From positions 1-64,000 of the forward strand of contig JAMFSL010000061.1 of the NCBI GenBank assembly GCA_026225275.1: a stretch of 64,000 nt of DNA, written 5' to 3'. This DNA comes from Puia dinghuensis. Its GTDB lineage: Bacteria; Bacteroidota; Bacteroidia; Chitinophagales; Chitinophagaceae. Both the position numbers and the translations under genes were made by a program. Shown here in pieces: positions 1 through 9,192 of this stretch (position 1 is its first letter; each line of letters starts with the position of its first letter). A model generated the notes under the pieces. The model was not told the DNA's origin and ran no database searches. It saw only the letters and a program-made list of their open reading frames with translations.

Positions 1-1
1 A

Positions 2-637
2 GTCCTATCGAGCAATGGTCACTCGCTCACGCTGGGCGATACAACGGCGGCCGATCAAGTGGGATTGCCTAACGGGCTCAACAATGCGCCCGACACCTTC
101 CATATCGCCGACTATTCTGTCATGAACCCCCTGACCTTCACGAGTACCGTACCCGATATCATCCTGAGCTATGCGGAAGTGGAATTCCTGAAAGCGGAAG
201 CGGAAGCCAGGGGCTGGGTCACCGGTAACGCAGCCACAGATTATGCGATGGGCCAGCAGGCCGCCCTGCAGCAAATGTCCTCTTTCAATGCTGCGTTCAC
301 ACCTGCCGCGGCGGCGGTCACCAACTATCAGGCTGCCAGCCCTTACCCGACTTCCGGCCTGAATGCCCAGGTTAACGCCATTCAAACCGAACTGTGGCTG
401 TTATGGGGTTGTACTTATAATGGCTATGAGGCCTGGGCCAGTTATCGGCGAACGAACTATCCTATCTTGAACCCGGTGAACTATCCCGGCAACAATACCG
501 GCGGTACCATTCCTGCCCGCCTGCAGTATCCTGTCGAAGAAATAAGCCTGGATCCTGTCGGCTATCAGGCCGCTATCGGCCGGATGGGCCCTGACCTGCT
601 GACGACCAAGGTTTGGTGGGCTGGCGGTAAGGACTAA
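2..637 (+). CDS. SusD-like outer-membrane lipoprotein, 3' part
   Basis: This is the C-terminal part of a SusD/RagB-type nutrient-binding lipoprotein. The frame is open from base 2, so the gene starts before the window. The visible 211 residues carry the AEVEFLKAEAEARGW segment and, near the C-terminus, NGYEAWASYRRTNYP. Both are typical of the SusD-like_2 subfamily (PF12771). Such proteins sit on the outer surface and form a lid over a SusC TonB-dependent transporter. The partner susC is expected just upstream, outside the window. The gene stops at 637, and a hairpin lies between it and the FG-GAP gene. Family assignment is firm; the substrate cannot be told. Confidence 0.88.
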   Translation, partial: VLSSNGHSLTLGDTTAADQVGLPNGLNNAPDTFHIADYSVMNPLTFTSTVPDIILSYAEVEFLKAEAEARGWVTGNAATDYAMGQQAALQQMSSFNAAFTPAAAAVTNYQAASPYPTSGLNAQVNAIQTELWLLWGCTYNGYEAWASYRRTNYPILNPVNYPGNNTGGTIPARLQYPVEEISLDPVGYQAAIGRMGPDLLTTKVWWAGGKD

Positions 638-665
638 AATGTGTATTCTTTAGGATCGACAATAA

Positions 666-703
666 AAGAGGAAAGGTAATTTTTATTAATTATCTTTCCT
701 CTT
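666..703 (+). terminator. 15-bp hairpin after the SusD-like gene
   Basis: Positions 666-680 and 689-703 are inverted repeats with one G-T pair and an 8-base loop. The hairpin sits 29 bp after the SusD-like stop and 24 bp before the next start. The 3' side is not a clean T-run, so it may slow or partly stop transcription, or stabilise the upstream mRNA end, rather than fully terminate. Confidence 0.55.
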
Positions 704-726
704 ACTCTATAGATAGATTGGTGCAT

Positions 727-3700
727 ATGAAAATCACCTCGCTTTTGCTGCTGTTTTTACCCTGCCTGGTAAATGCACAGCCATTATTTACCCTCGTGCC
801 ACCCGACAGTTCGGGCATACACTTTCAGAATAACATCGTCGAATCACCCGGTCATAACGTCCTCGCCTATGAGTACTACTATAACGGCGGCGGAGTAGCC
901 GCGGGCGACCTCAACAATGATGGTCTGCCGGACCTGGTCTTTACGTCCAATATGGAGCAGCCGAAGATCTATCTCAATAAAGGTCACTTCCGGTTCGAGG
1001 ATGTGACTGCAAAATCCAAAGTACGGGCCGATGGCTGGAAGACTGGCGTCACCCTGGCCGATGTCAATGGCGATGGCTGGCTGGATATCTTTATCTGCAG
1101 GTCCGGCAACGGCGACGAGAGTACCCGCCGCAATCTGCTATTCATCAATCAAAAGAACGGTACGTTCAAGGAAGAAGCTGAAGAATATGGTCTTGGCATC
1201 GTGGGCAATACCACCCAGGCCGTATTTTTCGACTATGATAACGACGGTTATCCCGACCTTTTCCTGCTGCGGCATTCCATCCAGCGGAGAAAGAATTTCA
1301 ATGTAGCCCAAATAAAAATGGCTTATGATTCCCTTGCCGGCGACAAGCTGTTCCACAACGACGGCAACGGTCATTTCACCGATGTATCCGGCAAGGCGAA
1401 CATCATCGGCAATCCGATCTGTTTCGGACTTGGCGTCGCCGTGGCCGACTTTAACGGGGATGGATGGCCAGACCTTTATGTCACCAACGATTACGACGAG
1501 GAGGATTATCTCTATATCAATCAAAAGGACGGAACCTTCCGGGAATCCATCCGGTCCTACATGGGGCACGCCTCGAAGTCCTCGATGGGCTGCGATGTGG
1601 CGGATGTCAACAATGACGGGATGTCCGACCTGCTGACACTGGATATGGAGCCGGAGGACAATCATCGGCAGAAGCTGCTGAAGGGGCCTGACGGGTATGA
1701 ACATTTCCAGGCGTTGATCAACAGCGGGTACTATTACCAGTATATGCGCAACATGCTGCATGTCGCTACCTGCAGTGCCGACCACATCCGGTACCGGGAG
1801 GTCGGCCAACTGGCGGGCATTTCCAATACTGACTGGAGCTGGTCGGCATTGTTTGGTGATTTCGACCTGGATGGCTGGCAGGATCTTTTCATCACCAATG
1901 GGTATATTCGGGATTATACGGATATGGATTTCCTGAAATTCACCTATCCCCAACAGATGCGGATAGCGCTGGAAGCTGGTCAGAAACCCGACCTCTATGA
2001 AATGGTGAAGAAGATGCCGACAACGGAAACAAAGAGCTACCTGTTCAGGAATAAGGGCAATGCTCAATTCGACAACGTCAGCACGGATTGGGGAATGGGT
2101 ACCATCCCGTCTTTTTCCAACGGAGCGGCATATGCTGATCTGGATAATGATGGGGACTGGGACCTGATCGTGAATAATATCAATCAGCCTGCTTTCATCT
2201 GGCAGAATCACGCGGAAAAATTAGGGAACAACTATTTGAAACTACGTTTTACCGGAGCAAAGAAGAATACATTCGGCATTGGCGCCAAGGCTATTATCAC
2301 TGCTGCAGATGGATTCAAACAAATTCAGCAGCTGGAGTGGGTACATGGGTTTCAATCCTCATCGGAGCCCTGTCTGATCTTTGGTCTCGGCAAACGGTCG
2401 TCGGTGGATATCACCGTCAGCTGGCCCGACGGAACCACCCAGATCCTACGGGACCAGGCGGTAAACCGGACCATCATGGTCAATCAGCGCGACGCGACAC
2501 TTGAGCCGGTGAAGGAAGAGACGCCTCGCCGTTATTTTACCGAGATGAAAGCCGACAGTCTGCGTTTTCGCCATGAAGAGGACCTTTATAACGATTTCAA
2601 AAAGGAGTCGTTGCTACCACACCAATATTCCAAAATGGGGCCGGCATTTGCCGTGGCTGACGTCAACGGCGACGGGAAAAAGGACTTTTTTATTGGTGGC
2701 GCCAGGGGACAGGCCGGGGTCATCTATCTCAATGAAGGGGATGGGAAGTTTGTGCCGGTAAAGACACCAGCGCTGGAGCAGGCGACGGAATTCGAACAGG
2801 TGCAGGCCATGTTTGCCGATCTGGACGGGGATGGTCATCCCGATCTGTATGTCGTCAGTGGCGGCAACCAGGATGATTTTGTAGATCACATTTACTGGAA
2901 TGACGGAAAAGGAAATTTTACCAGCCGGGCGGACAGTCTTCCGCCTACTTTGTCTTCTGGCGGCCCTGTCGTGGCTTTTGACCTGGATGGGGATGGTGAC
3001 CTCGATATATTCAGAGGCGGCCAGGTTTCTACGGGCGACTATCCTACCGCGCCGCTCAGCTATTTATTCCGTAATGACCACGGAAAGTTCGTCGATATCA
3101 CACCGGCTTTCCTGCAGCATATCGGGATGGTCAATACTGCTTTTGCCGCAGACATCAATAAAGATGGGATACCGGACCTGGTATTGGCGGGAGAGTTCAT
3201 GCCCATTACTATTTTATACGGTCAGCGCAAGCCGCCATATTTTTCGGCTGACCGGCAGCAGATCATTCCGCATTCATCGGGTTGGTGGAACTGTCTGAAG
3301 GTGGCGGATATCAATGGAGATGGTGATCCGGATATCATTGCCGGCAATGAAGGGCTCAACAATCAGCTGCGGCCTACGACTACCCAGCCGGTGACCGTGG
3401 ATGCCACGGACATCGACAACAATGGTTCCATGGATGCGATCCTCAGCTATTATATTCAGGGGAAGAGCTATCCGGCAACCTCAAGGGACGGGTTGATCGA
3501 ACAGATCCCTTTGATGAAGAATAAGTTCCCTACCTATGCCGCCAATGCGGATGCGACGGTAAAAGATATCATCCCGCCGGAAGAATGGGCCGGGGCCATT
3601 CACTTGGCTGCGGAAGAATTTCGGTCGGGGGTGTTCATCAATAAAGGCGGCGTTTTCACCTTCAGCCCTTTCCTTAACGAGGCCCAGGCTTTTCCGGTGA

Positions 3701-3963
3701 GGGATCTGTTGATCGACGATTTCAACCACGATGGCCGGCCTGATCTTCTGATGACAGGTAACAATTACGCCAACAGGGCGGAGTGGGGCAGGGAGGATGC
3801 GGGAAAAGGCTTACTACTGATCCAGCAGCCCGATGGTAGCTTTACCGCGCCGCCTTGCACCGGTCTTGAAACCGATAAGGACGCCCGGCGGATAGTCCGG
3901 ATCGATAACTACATTTTAGTTGCCAATAACAATGACATCCTTCAGGTATTCCGGATCGATTGA
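727..3963 (+). CDS. Secreted FG-GAP/VCBS repeat protein with ASPIC/UnbV domain (CRTAC1-like)
   Basis: A secreted beta-propeller-type protein of about 1078 residues. The ATG at 727 is preferred over upstream TTG and GTG codons because it opens a clear signal peptide (MKITSLLLLFLPCLVNA, then Q). At least thirteen calcium-binding-like repeats of the form D-x-N/D-x-DG-x-x-DL are visible, for example DLNNDGLPDL, DVNGDGWLDI and DFNGDGWPDL. They fall in two blocks separated by an ASPIC/UnbV domain, whose conserved part reads VSWPDGTTQIL. Proteins of this build are common in Bacteroidota next to SusC/SusD genes and are thought to act outside the cell in binding or handling glycans. It follows the SusD-like gene in the same direction. 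The exact substrate is unknown. Confidence 0.88.
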   Translation: MKITSLLLLFLPCLVNAQPLFTLVPPDSSGIHFQNNIVESPGHNVLAYEYYYNGGGVAAGDLNNDGLPDLVFTSNMEQPKIYLNKGHFRFEDVTAKSKVRADGWKTGVTLADVNGDGWLDIFICRSGNGDESTRRNLLFINQKNGTFKEEAEEYGLGIVGNTTQAVFFDYDNDGYPDLFLLRHSIQRRKNFNVAQIKMAYDSLAGDKLFHNDGNGHFTDVSGKANIIGNPICFGLGVAVADFNGDGWPDLYVTNDYDEEDYLYINQKDGTFRESIRSYMGHASKSSMGCDVADVNNDGMSDLLTLDMEPEDNHRQKLLKGPDGYEHFQALINSGYYYQYMRNMLHVATCSADHIRYREVGQLAGISNTDWSWSALFGDFDLDGWQDLFITNGYIRDYTDMDFLKFTYPQQMRIALEAGQKPDLYEMVKKMPTTETKSYLFRNKGNAQFDNVSTDWGMGTIPSFSNGAAYADLDNDGDWDLIVNNINQPAFIWQNHAEKLGNNYLKLRFTGAKKNTFGIGAKAIITAADGFKQIQQLEWVHGFQSSSEPCLIFGLGKRSSVDITVSWPDGTTQILRDQAVNRTIMVNQRDATLEPVKEETPRRYFTEMKADSLRFRHEEDLYNDFKKESLLPHQYSKMGPAFAVADVNGDGKKDFFIGGARGQAGVIYLNEGDGKFVPVKTPALEQATEFEQVQAMFADLDGDGHPDLYVVSGGNQDDFVDHIYWNDGKGNFTSRADSLPPTLSSGGPVVAFDLDGDGDLDIFRGGQVSTGDYPTAPLSYLFRNDHGKFVDITPAFLQHIGMVNTAFAADINKDGIPDLVLAGEFMPITILYGQRKPPYFSADRQQIIPHSSGWWNCLKVADINGDGDPDIIAGNEGLNNQLRPTTTQPVTVDATDIDNNGSMDAILSYYIQGKSYPATSRDGLIEQIPLMKNKFPTYAANADATVKDIIPPEEWAGAIHLAAEEFRSGVFINKGGVFTFSPFLNEAQAFPVRDLLIDDFNHDGRPDLLMTGNNYANRAEWGREDAGKGLLLIQQPDGSFTAPPCTGLETDKDARRIVRIDNYILVANNNDILQVFRID

Positions 3964-3981
3964 TGGTGGTGGTTTGTTTGC

Positions 3982-5214
3982 CTAATGATTTTTTCCCGCC
4001 AGAAATTTCTTTGTACTTGCCGCATAGATGGCTATCCGGTGGGTCCTGATCAGGTCCGGTCTCGATCGGGTGCTGTCAAACAGCTGCATGAAGATCTTCT
4101 GCGAGGGAAGGAGCGGCATGTGACAATCTATGCAGTTGCCCGTCAGCTGAGACTTCACGACTTCCGGCATCGTGCAGAAAGGATGGTCTTTCCCGTTATG
4201 ACAATTCATGCATCGCTGTGAAAACAACTGTGGGTTATTCGCTTCGTACACATGTACATTATGGCAGGAAGAGCAATCCATCTGATCGGATTTTTGAAAA
4301 CATTTGCTGGACACCAGCAGACCGTATTGGTTGCCGTGGACATCCAGGTTCGACAGACTGTCCATGCTGTACGCCGGGGTCGAAAATCGATCCAGGGTGT
4401 CGCCGGTTTGAAAGCTAAAGGCGGGTTTGATTTCTTTGCGGGCGCCCGAATGGCATAGTGCGCAGGCGTCGAGCCGTTGTTGCCTGCTCATGAGCTTTGC
4501 ATTGAGGATATATTTTCCCGTTTTTTCTCCGGGATGGTTCGCATGCCAGGTGACATGCTCCGCGCCGGGCCCGTGACAGCGTTCGCAGTCCACCCCATAC
4601 ATGATCTCCCGGCCAGGATATCGTGTTCCTGAGTCGGGGATCACTTCCGCGCGGGCATAGGTGCCGTGGCATTCCAGGCAATGCGCGGGTATCTGTCGGG
4701 TGAATAAGGGAAAAGTTTTGGGATAGCCGGGACTGTTACCCCATTCGTTGAGTGGTACATAGTAAGATACCGGCAGCTGGTAAAGGTAGTCTCCGTTCCA
4801 ATAGAGATAGGTCTGCCCATTTTTGCCCGACCCGACGACAATGTCGAACCGGCAGGATTGCAGCGGAGTGCCACCCAAATATGCGGTCTGCCAGAATCCG
4901 TCCTCTTTGCTTTCCATGTGGACTTCGGCAAGCTTGTTATAAACGAATTTATTTTTACCGGGCTTAAAGCTGCCTTTGATGCTGGTCGCAGATGCAGGCT
5001 GCGAAGTGCGGTAGTGAGCCGTCAGGAGATGACTTTCCACGATGTCCTTATGACAGGAAAGACATGCGGCAGAGCCCACATATTGGTTGTCCTGTTGGCG
5101 GCCGGACAGGGGCGGCATGACGACCCGTGGCACAGTTTTGCTGCCCAGGTAGATCAGCCCGGTCAGCACAAGCAATACGTAATGGTAGTTTTTGATTTTT
5201 CGGATCGGAGGCAC
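3982..5214 (-). CDS. Multihaem c-type cytochrome, seven CxxCH motifs
   Basis: Seven haem-binding CxxCH motifs are visible in order: CLSCH, CLECH, CERCH, CALCH, CSSCH, CMNCH and CIDCH. They fit a cytochrome c554/c-prime-like protein. The N-terminus has one hydrophobic segment (YVLLVLTGLIYLG), so it is probably anchored in the inner membrane with the haems in the periplasm. The start is uncertain. The frame reaches an ATG at 5295, but that would overlap the start of the divergent gene at 5294 and adds a non-signal-like extension. I chose the GTG at 5214, which gives about 410 residues and leaves an 80-bp divergent promoter region. It is convergent with the FG-GAP gene, 18 bp apart. Electron-transfer partner unknown. 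Confidence 0.85.
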   Translation of the reverse strand: MPPIRKIKNYHYVLLVLTGLIYLGSKTVPRVVMPPLSGRQQDNQYVGSAACLSCHKDIVESHLLTAHYRTSQPASATSIKGSFKPGKNKFVYNKLAEVHMESKEDGFWQTAYLGGTPLQSCRFDIVVGSGKNGQTYLYWNGDYLYQLPVSYYVPLNEWGNSPGYPKTFPLFTRQIPAHCLECHGTYARAEVIPDSGTRYPGREIMYGVDCERCHGPGAEHVTWHANHPGEKTGKYILNAKLMSRQQRLDACALCHSGARKEIKPAFSFQTGDTLDRFSTPAYSMDSLSNLDVHGNQYGLLVSSKCFQKSDQMDCSSCHNVHVYEANNPQLFSQRCMNCHNGKDHPFCTMPEVVKSQLTGNCIDCHMPLLPSQKIFMQLFDSTRSRPDLIRTHRIAIYAASTKKFLAGKNH

Positions 5215-5293
5215 CCCTGAATTTACAAGGATAAAATCAAGTCGCGAAATTTTATTGGCATCTTTTTTGGTAATTTGCGGCAAATACATATAC

Positions 5294-6838
5294 ATGGTAG
5301 CTGGTAAGAGAGTGATTTATGTCATGTTTTTTCTTTCTCTTTGCTATCTCACTTTCCTGGTCTCTACAAGTCGTACCGGTGTTTTCTATTCTTCCGATGG
5401 CGGGATCAAATACATGGTGGTAAAGCAATTAGCAGAAGGCCATGGGTTCAAGTATCTGTACCTGCCGCAACCGCAGTGGGTGCATGACATTTGGGACAAC
5501 GGTTTCTTTCCGCTCAGGCCGCCTTTCCTTTATCCGACGCCGGGAGGGTATCTTTTCGTTTTTCCGCCGGCCTTACAGATCATCAGTACGTTCTTTTATT
5601 CCACATTCGGCTATCCGGGACTATATATTATCCCGATTGCCAGCACCCTATTATTCTGGTTGTGTATAGTGATGTTGTTAAGGCGGTGCGGATTGGCGCC
5701 GTCGTCCGTCGCGGCAGGACTATTCGTGCTGGTATTTTGTTCGCCGCTGACCATTTATGGCGCCACTTACTGGGAGCATATGCCGGCCATCCTGCTATTA
5801 GTGGCCGGATTGGCCTTTGTTGTCCGGCCTCCTGCCGGTCTGGCGGCAGCGGCGGCGATGGGATTTCTCAGCGGGCTGGCAGCCTGGTTCAGGCCCGAGG
5901 CGATGATGATGAATGTTATGTATGCCCTGGCGGCGGTCTTCCTATATATTTATGCGCGGCGGCGGGCTACTCATGGGAAGGAGGATACGATGCGGGGACA
6001 GTCGGCCATACCTGCTTTCCTGGTGGGTATGGGGATCGGCATCGGCAGTTTTCTGGTATTTAATAAACTGGAATTCGACTCCTTTTTCGGCGTTCATGGC
6101 TACCAGGTGCTGCACGACAAGGTAGAGGAGGGAGTGGGTCACAGGATCTTCAATAACCTGGTGATGAACAATTTCATTTCCATTCATCATTACCTGTTCA
6201 TCCTGCTGTTATTACCCGCCATCTATGTGATGGTGAAATATAAAAAACGGCTGGATATCCGGACGATCCTGCTGATCGGCATTGCGCTGGTGTATTGTGT
6301 CGCCACGCCGCTGATGGTACCCAATGTTGGCGGCAAGGAATGGGGAGCGCGTTATTTTTTGCCGATGATCCCTGTCGTGCTGGTCGCGTTGCTGCTGATC
6401 GGAAAAGAATGGAATCTGACCGGGGCCCGGTCGATGCCGGTTTGGCTGACCGTCGTTGTTGTCGTTTTCACGGCCTGGTCCTGCTACCGGAATACGTATA
6501 AGGGAGGTGTAAAGGACTTTCCCTGGGAAAATCATCATCGTATTTCGCCTTCGTTGGATTTTATCAGCAGGCAACCCGGAAATGTCGTTGTCGTCTCCGA
6601 CCATTATATCGCCATGGAATTAGGCTATTTGTTCGATTCGAAATATTTTTTTCTGGCGCCCGCGGATTCCGGTCTCAACCGATTGATTCCCCTGTTAAAG
6701 CAACGGGGTATTCATCAATACACCTACATCTCCGATGCCCGTAAGCTGGATACGCGCCCGATGCAATTGAATGACACGACCATCCGTTTTCGCGCTGACG
6801 ATGGGGACTTCAATTTTAAAGCCTGTACCATACCATGA
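5294..6838 (+). CDS. GT-C-like polytopic membrane protein, paralogue 1
   Basis: A membrane protein of 514 residues with about ten or more hydrophobic segments. Early in the chain there is an acidic loop after the first membrane segment (YSSDGGIKYM), and a WFRPEA motif follows in the middle. This layout recalls GT-C glycosyltransferases (PMT/ArnT/GT39 type), which use lipid-linked sugars outside the membrane, but no specific family is certain. The ATG at 5294 is chosen because the paralogue at 9193-10755 starts at the same place relative to the conserved FLSLCY segment; residues upstream of it look non-coding. The two paralogues also share GYPGLYI, SPLTIYG/SPLTVYG and GGKEWGARYFLP/GGRQWGARYFLP. 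Function is inferred from architecture only. Confidence 0.7.
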   Translation: MVAGKRVIYVMFFLSLCYLTFLVSTSRTGVFYSSDGGIKYMVVKQLAEGHGFKYLYLPQPQWVHDIWDNGFFPLRPPFLYPTPGGYLFVFPPALQIISTFFYSTFGYPGLYIIPIASTLLFWLCIVMLLRRCGLAPSSVAAGLFVLVFCSPLTIYGATYWEHMPAILLLVAGLAFVVRPPAGLAAAAAMGFLSGLAAWFRPEAMMMNVMYALAAVFLYIYARRRATHGKEDTMRGQSAIPAFLVGMGIGIGSFLVFNKLEFDSFFGVHGYQVLHDKVEEGVGHRIFNNLVMNNFISIHHYLFILLLLPAIYVMVKYKKRLDIRTILLIGIALVYCVATPLMVPNVGGKEWGARYFLPMIPVVLVALLLIGKEWNLTGARSMPVWLTVVVVVFTAWSCYRNTYKGGVKDFPWENHHRISPSLDFISRQPGNVVVVSDHYIAMELGYLFDSKYFFLAPADSGLNRLIPLLKQRGIHQYTYISDARKLDTRPMQLNDTTIRFRADDGDFNFKACTIP

Positions 6839-6847
6839 TCAGCGGGA

Positions 6848-7246
6848 TCAGGCATGCTGGGGCGACCCGGCCAATACCTTTTCAATCGACGCATGCAACT
6901 GCTGACGCGTAAACGGTTTGCGTAAAAAAAAGTCAGCCCCTGTCGCCAGGGCGGCATCTGCAGCGGCTGCGTCTACGCCAGAGATCATGATCACTTTAAT
7001 GAGCGGATATTGTTTTTTCAGGTAGCTGACAAAATCGATGCCGTAACCATCTGGCAGCCGGTTGTCCAACAAAATGAGAGTAGGTTGTTCTTTTTCCACA
7101 AACGTGCGGGCGTCGGTCAGATTGTGGACATGTTCAAGGTCCATGTGTTCACCGTCCAGCAATAGTTCCAGTAACAATGACATGTCGCCTTCGTCTTCCA
7201 CAATGAGGATCTTCGTCACTTTTTTAACAGGCTTGTTGGCAGTCAT
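6848..7246 (-). CDS. Single-domain response regulator (CheY-like)
   Basis: A 132-residue stand-alone receiver domain without an output domain. The acidic pocket (VEDEGD near residue 17), the phosphoacceptor Asp61 (LILLDNRLPDG), the conserved Ser/Thr region (MISG) and the Lys of RKPF are all present. The ATG at 7246 is preferred because the frame upstream of it encodes unlikely sequence. No histidine kinase lies next to it, so the partner is elsewhere. It is convergent with the GT-C-like gene (10 bp apart) and divergent from the acyl-CoA dehydrogenase. Confidence 0.9.
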   Translation of the reverse strand: MTANKPVKKVTKILIVEDEGDMSLLLELLLDGEHMDLEHVHNLTDARTFVEKEQPTLILLDNRLPDGYGIDFVSYLKKQYPLIKVIMISGVDAAAADAALATGADFFLRKPFTRQQLHASIEKVLAGSPQHA

Positions 7247-7336
7247 ATTGAAATGTTTTCTAGTGTAAAAGTAATGTGAACTTGTGGGAAAGCAATTCCC
7301 ATGCCATGGCACGATTGTTGAATTTATCCCGGATAT

Positions 7337-8533
7337 ATGACACCATCTACCCCCGCCCCATTACCGCCCATCGAAGGTGATTTTTACCACCTGGGTCATT
7401 TGTTGACAGATTCTCAGCGTGCCTTGCAGTTAAAGGTGCGGAATTTCATGGAACAGGAGATCAAGCCTATCGTCAATCGCTATTGGCTGAAGGGTGAATT
7501 CCCTTATGAGATCATTCCCCGGCTGGCGGAGCTGAATATCTGCGGGGTGACCTATGAAGGGTATGGTTGTCCACACCTGCCCTTCTTAATGGAGGGTATT
7601 ATAGCCATGGAGATGGCCCGTATCGACGCCAGCATCGCCACCTTTTTTGGGGTGCAGAGCGGATTGGCCATGGGATCTATTTACCTGCTGGGCAGCGAAG
7701 AGCAACGGCAAGAATGGATGCCCCGCCTGCAAAGTCTGCAGGCCATCGGTGCTTTTGGGCTTACCGAGCCCGAAGTAGGCTCTGCAGTATCAGGGGGGCT
7801 GACTACTACGGCCAGGCGACAAGGAGATCAATGGATACTCAATGGGCAGAAAAAATGGATCGGCAATGCCACTTTCGCGGACGTCATCATTATCTGGGCG
7901 CGTGACCTGGAAGACGGTCAGGTGAAAGGTTTTCTGGTGCGGAAGGGTGCGCCGGGGCTGGATGTGGAAAAAATTGAAGATAAGATGGCTTTACGGATCG
8001 TGCAGAACGCGCTGATCACGTTAAGGGATTGTGCGGTTTCCGAATCCGACAGGTTACAGAAAGCTAATTCTTTCAAAGATACTTCCCGCGTTTTGCGGAT
8101 GACGAGAGCTGGTGTCGCCTGGGAAGCTGTAGGCTGTGCAAGAGGCGCCTATGAGAGCGCTTTGGCGTATACCCGGTCGCGTAAGCAGTTCGGCAAACCG
8201 ATTGCTGCCTTCCAACTGATTCAGAATCATCTGGTGGAAATGCTGTCTAATCTGACGGCCATGCAGACCATGGTGTTCCGGCTATCGCAGTTACAGGACG
8301 AGGATAAATTAACCGACGAGCATGCCTCACTGGCAAAGGTCTTTTGCACCTTACGTACCCGCGACATTGTAGGCCGGGCGCGGGAGGTCATGGGTGGTAA
8401 TGGGATATTGCTGCAATATGATGTCGCGCGTTTTGTCGCCGATGCGGAAGCTATTTACAGCTACGAAGGAACTAAGGAGATCAATTCGCTGATTGTCGGC
8501 CGGGCTATTACGGGAATTTCTGCCTTTGTTTAA
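7337..8533 (+). CDS. Acyl-CoA dehydrogenase, glutaryl-CoA dehydrogenase-like
   Basis: A 398-residue FAD enzyme that oxidises an acyl-CoA to the enoyl-CoA and passes electrons to ETF. The usual signatures are seen: FGLTEPEVGSAV for flavin and substrate contact, KKWIGNA, SRKQFGKPI, and the C-terminal YEGTKEINSLIVGRAITG with the catalytic base expected at Glu377. This C-terminal block and the length match glutaryl-CoA dehydrogenases better than short-chain enzymes. Glutaryl-CoA would link it to lysine or tryptophan breakdown, but no partner genes lie nearby, so the substrate is an inference. A clear terminator follows 12 bp after the stop. Confidence 0.9.
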   Translation: MTPSTPAPLPPIEGDFYHLGHLLTDSQRALQLKVRNFMEQEIKPIVNRYWLKGEFPYEIIPRLAELNICGVTYEGYGCPHLPFLMEGIIAMEMARIDASIATFFGVQSGLAMGSIYLLGSEEQRQEWMPRLQSLQAIGAFGLTEPEVGSAVSGGLTTTARRQGDQWILNGQKKWIGNATFADVIIIWARDLEDGQVKGFLVRKGAPGLDVEKIEDKMALRIVQNALITLRDCAVSESDRLQKANSFKDTSRVLRMTRAGVAWEAVGCARGAYESALAYTRSRKQFGKPIAAFQLIQNHLVEMLSNLTAMQTMVFRLSQLQDEDKLTDEHASLAKVFCTLRTRDIVGRAREVMGGNGILLQYDVARFVADAEAIYSYEGTKEINSLIVGRAITGISAFV

Positions 8534-8544
8534 AAGATAAAAAT

Positions 8545-8582
8545 AAAGAGGCTGTCTACTTTGATTTGAAGACGGCCTCTTT
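8545..8582 (+). terminator. Rho-independent terminator after acyl-CoA dehydrogenase
   Basis: Arms 8545-8556 and 8571-8582 pair over 12 bases with one G-T pair around a 14-base loop, with A-rich sequence before and T-rich sequence after. It may work in both directions. Confidence 0.75.
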
Positions 8583-8595
8583 ATGTGGTTTGTTA

Positions 8596-8627
8596 TTAGT
8601 TGTTCTATTTTTTAGTTGTTCTATTTT
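8596..8627 (+). repeat. Tandem 16-bp direct repeat in a gene-free stretch
   Basis: TTAGTTGTTCTATTTT occurs twice head to tail at 8596-8611 and 8612-8627. The stretch from 8583 to 8900 holds no convincing gene; a 65-codon minus-strand frame at 8643-8840 has no recognisable features. Apart from this repeat I see nothing else there. Confidence 0.6.
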
Positions 8628-8900
8628 TCTGATGGCTCCATACTAGCCTGTCTGTTGGCCGTCTGTTCGGCTATTATTTTTTCTTCTCGTTTGGAAGAGA
8701 AGTCGCAGGCGGGTGAGGAGGAACTTGCAATTCCTCATTCCAGGAATAGATAAAGGCGTTTGTTTTGTGGTTGACTGATTGGGGACGGTCGGGAGTTTTT
8801 CCGCTTTGCGGCATTGATATAAGAGCGTATCCTGCAGCATGTTCCATACATTAATTTTTTAAGTATAAATAAATATTGCGAGCGGATAGAGTGTAGGTGG

Positions 8901-9107
8901 TTAATTTTCTACGCTGGTGGTGTGGGATAAGGTCCGGCCGGGCAGGAGCCAGATTCCCGTGAAGAAGAGGATTGTACCGGCGATGCCTCCTGCCAGCAAC
9001 ATGTTGACCTGGCTGGAGGTAACGATTCCATTGATACCGATCAGTGTAATGATCAGGGCTGCAAGGCCCAGCACAGACAGCGATATACCCAAGATCTTTC
9101 CTTTCAT
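8901..9107 (-). CDS. Small two-helix membrane protein
   Basis: A 68-residue protein that I do not recognise. It starts MKGKILGISLS and has two hydrophobic helices, roughly residues 5-25 and 34-54, followed by a short polar tail. The ATG at 9107 is chosen because the upstream frame encodes unlikely sequence. It lies downstream of, and on the same strand as, the second GT-C-like gene, with 85 bp between them, and could be co-transcribed with it. Confidence 0.55.
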   Translation of the reverse strand: MKGKILGISLSVLGLAALIITLIGINGIVTSSQVNMLLAGGIAGTILFFTGIWLLPGRTLSHTTSVEN

Positions 9108-9192
9108 AACTTCTGATTTTATTGAGTAAGACCATTCAATAATCATTCCATGGGGAGATAATGGGGTATGTCGCCTGCATAACTGGGGAAAA

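Noticed and set aside
8643-8840. 65-codon minus-strand reading frame in the gap after the acyl-CoA dehydrogenase
   Set aside because: Composition is not protein-like, no ribosome-binding site or family feature is seen, and it lies in a stretch with low-complexity repeats.
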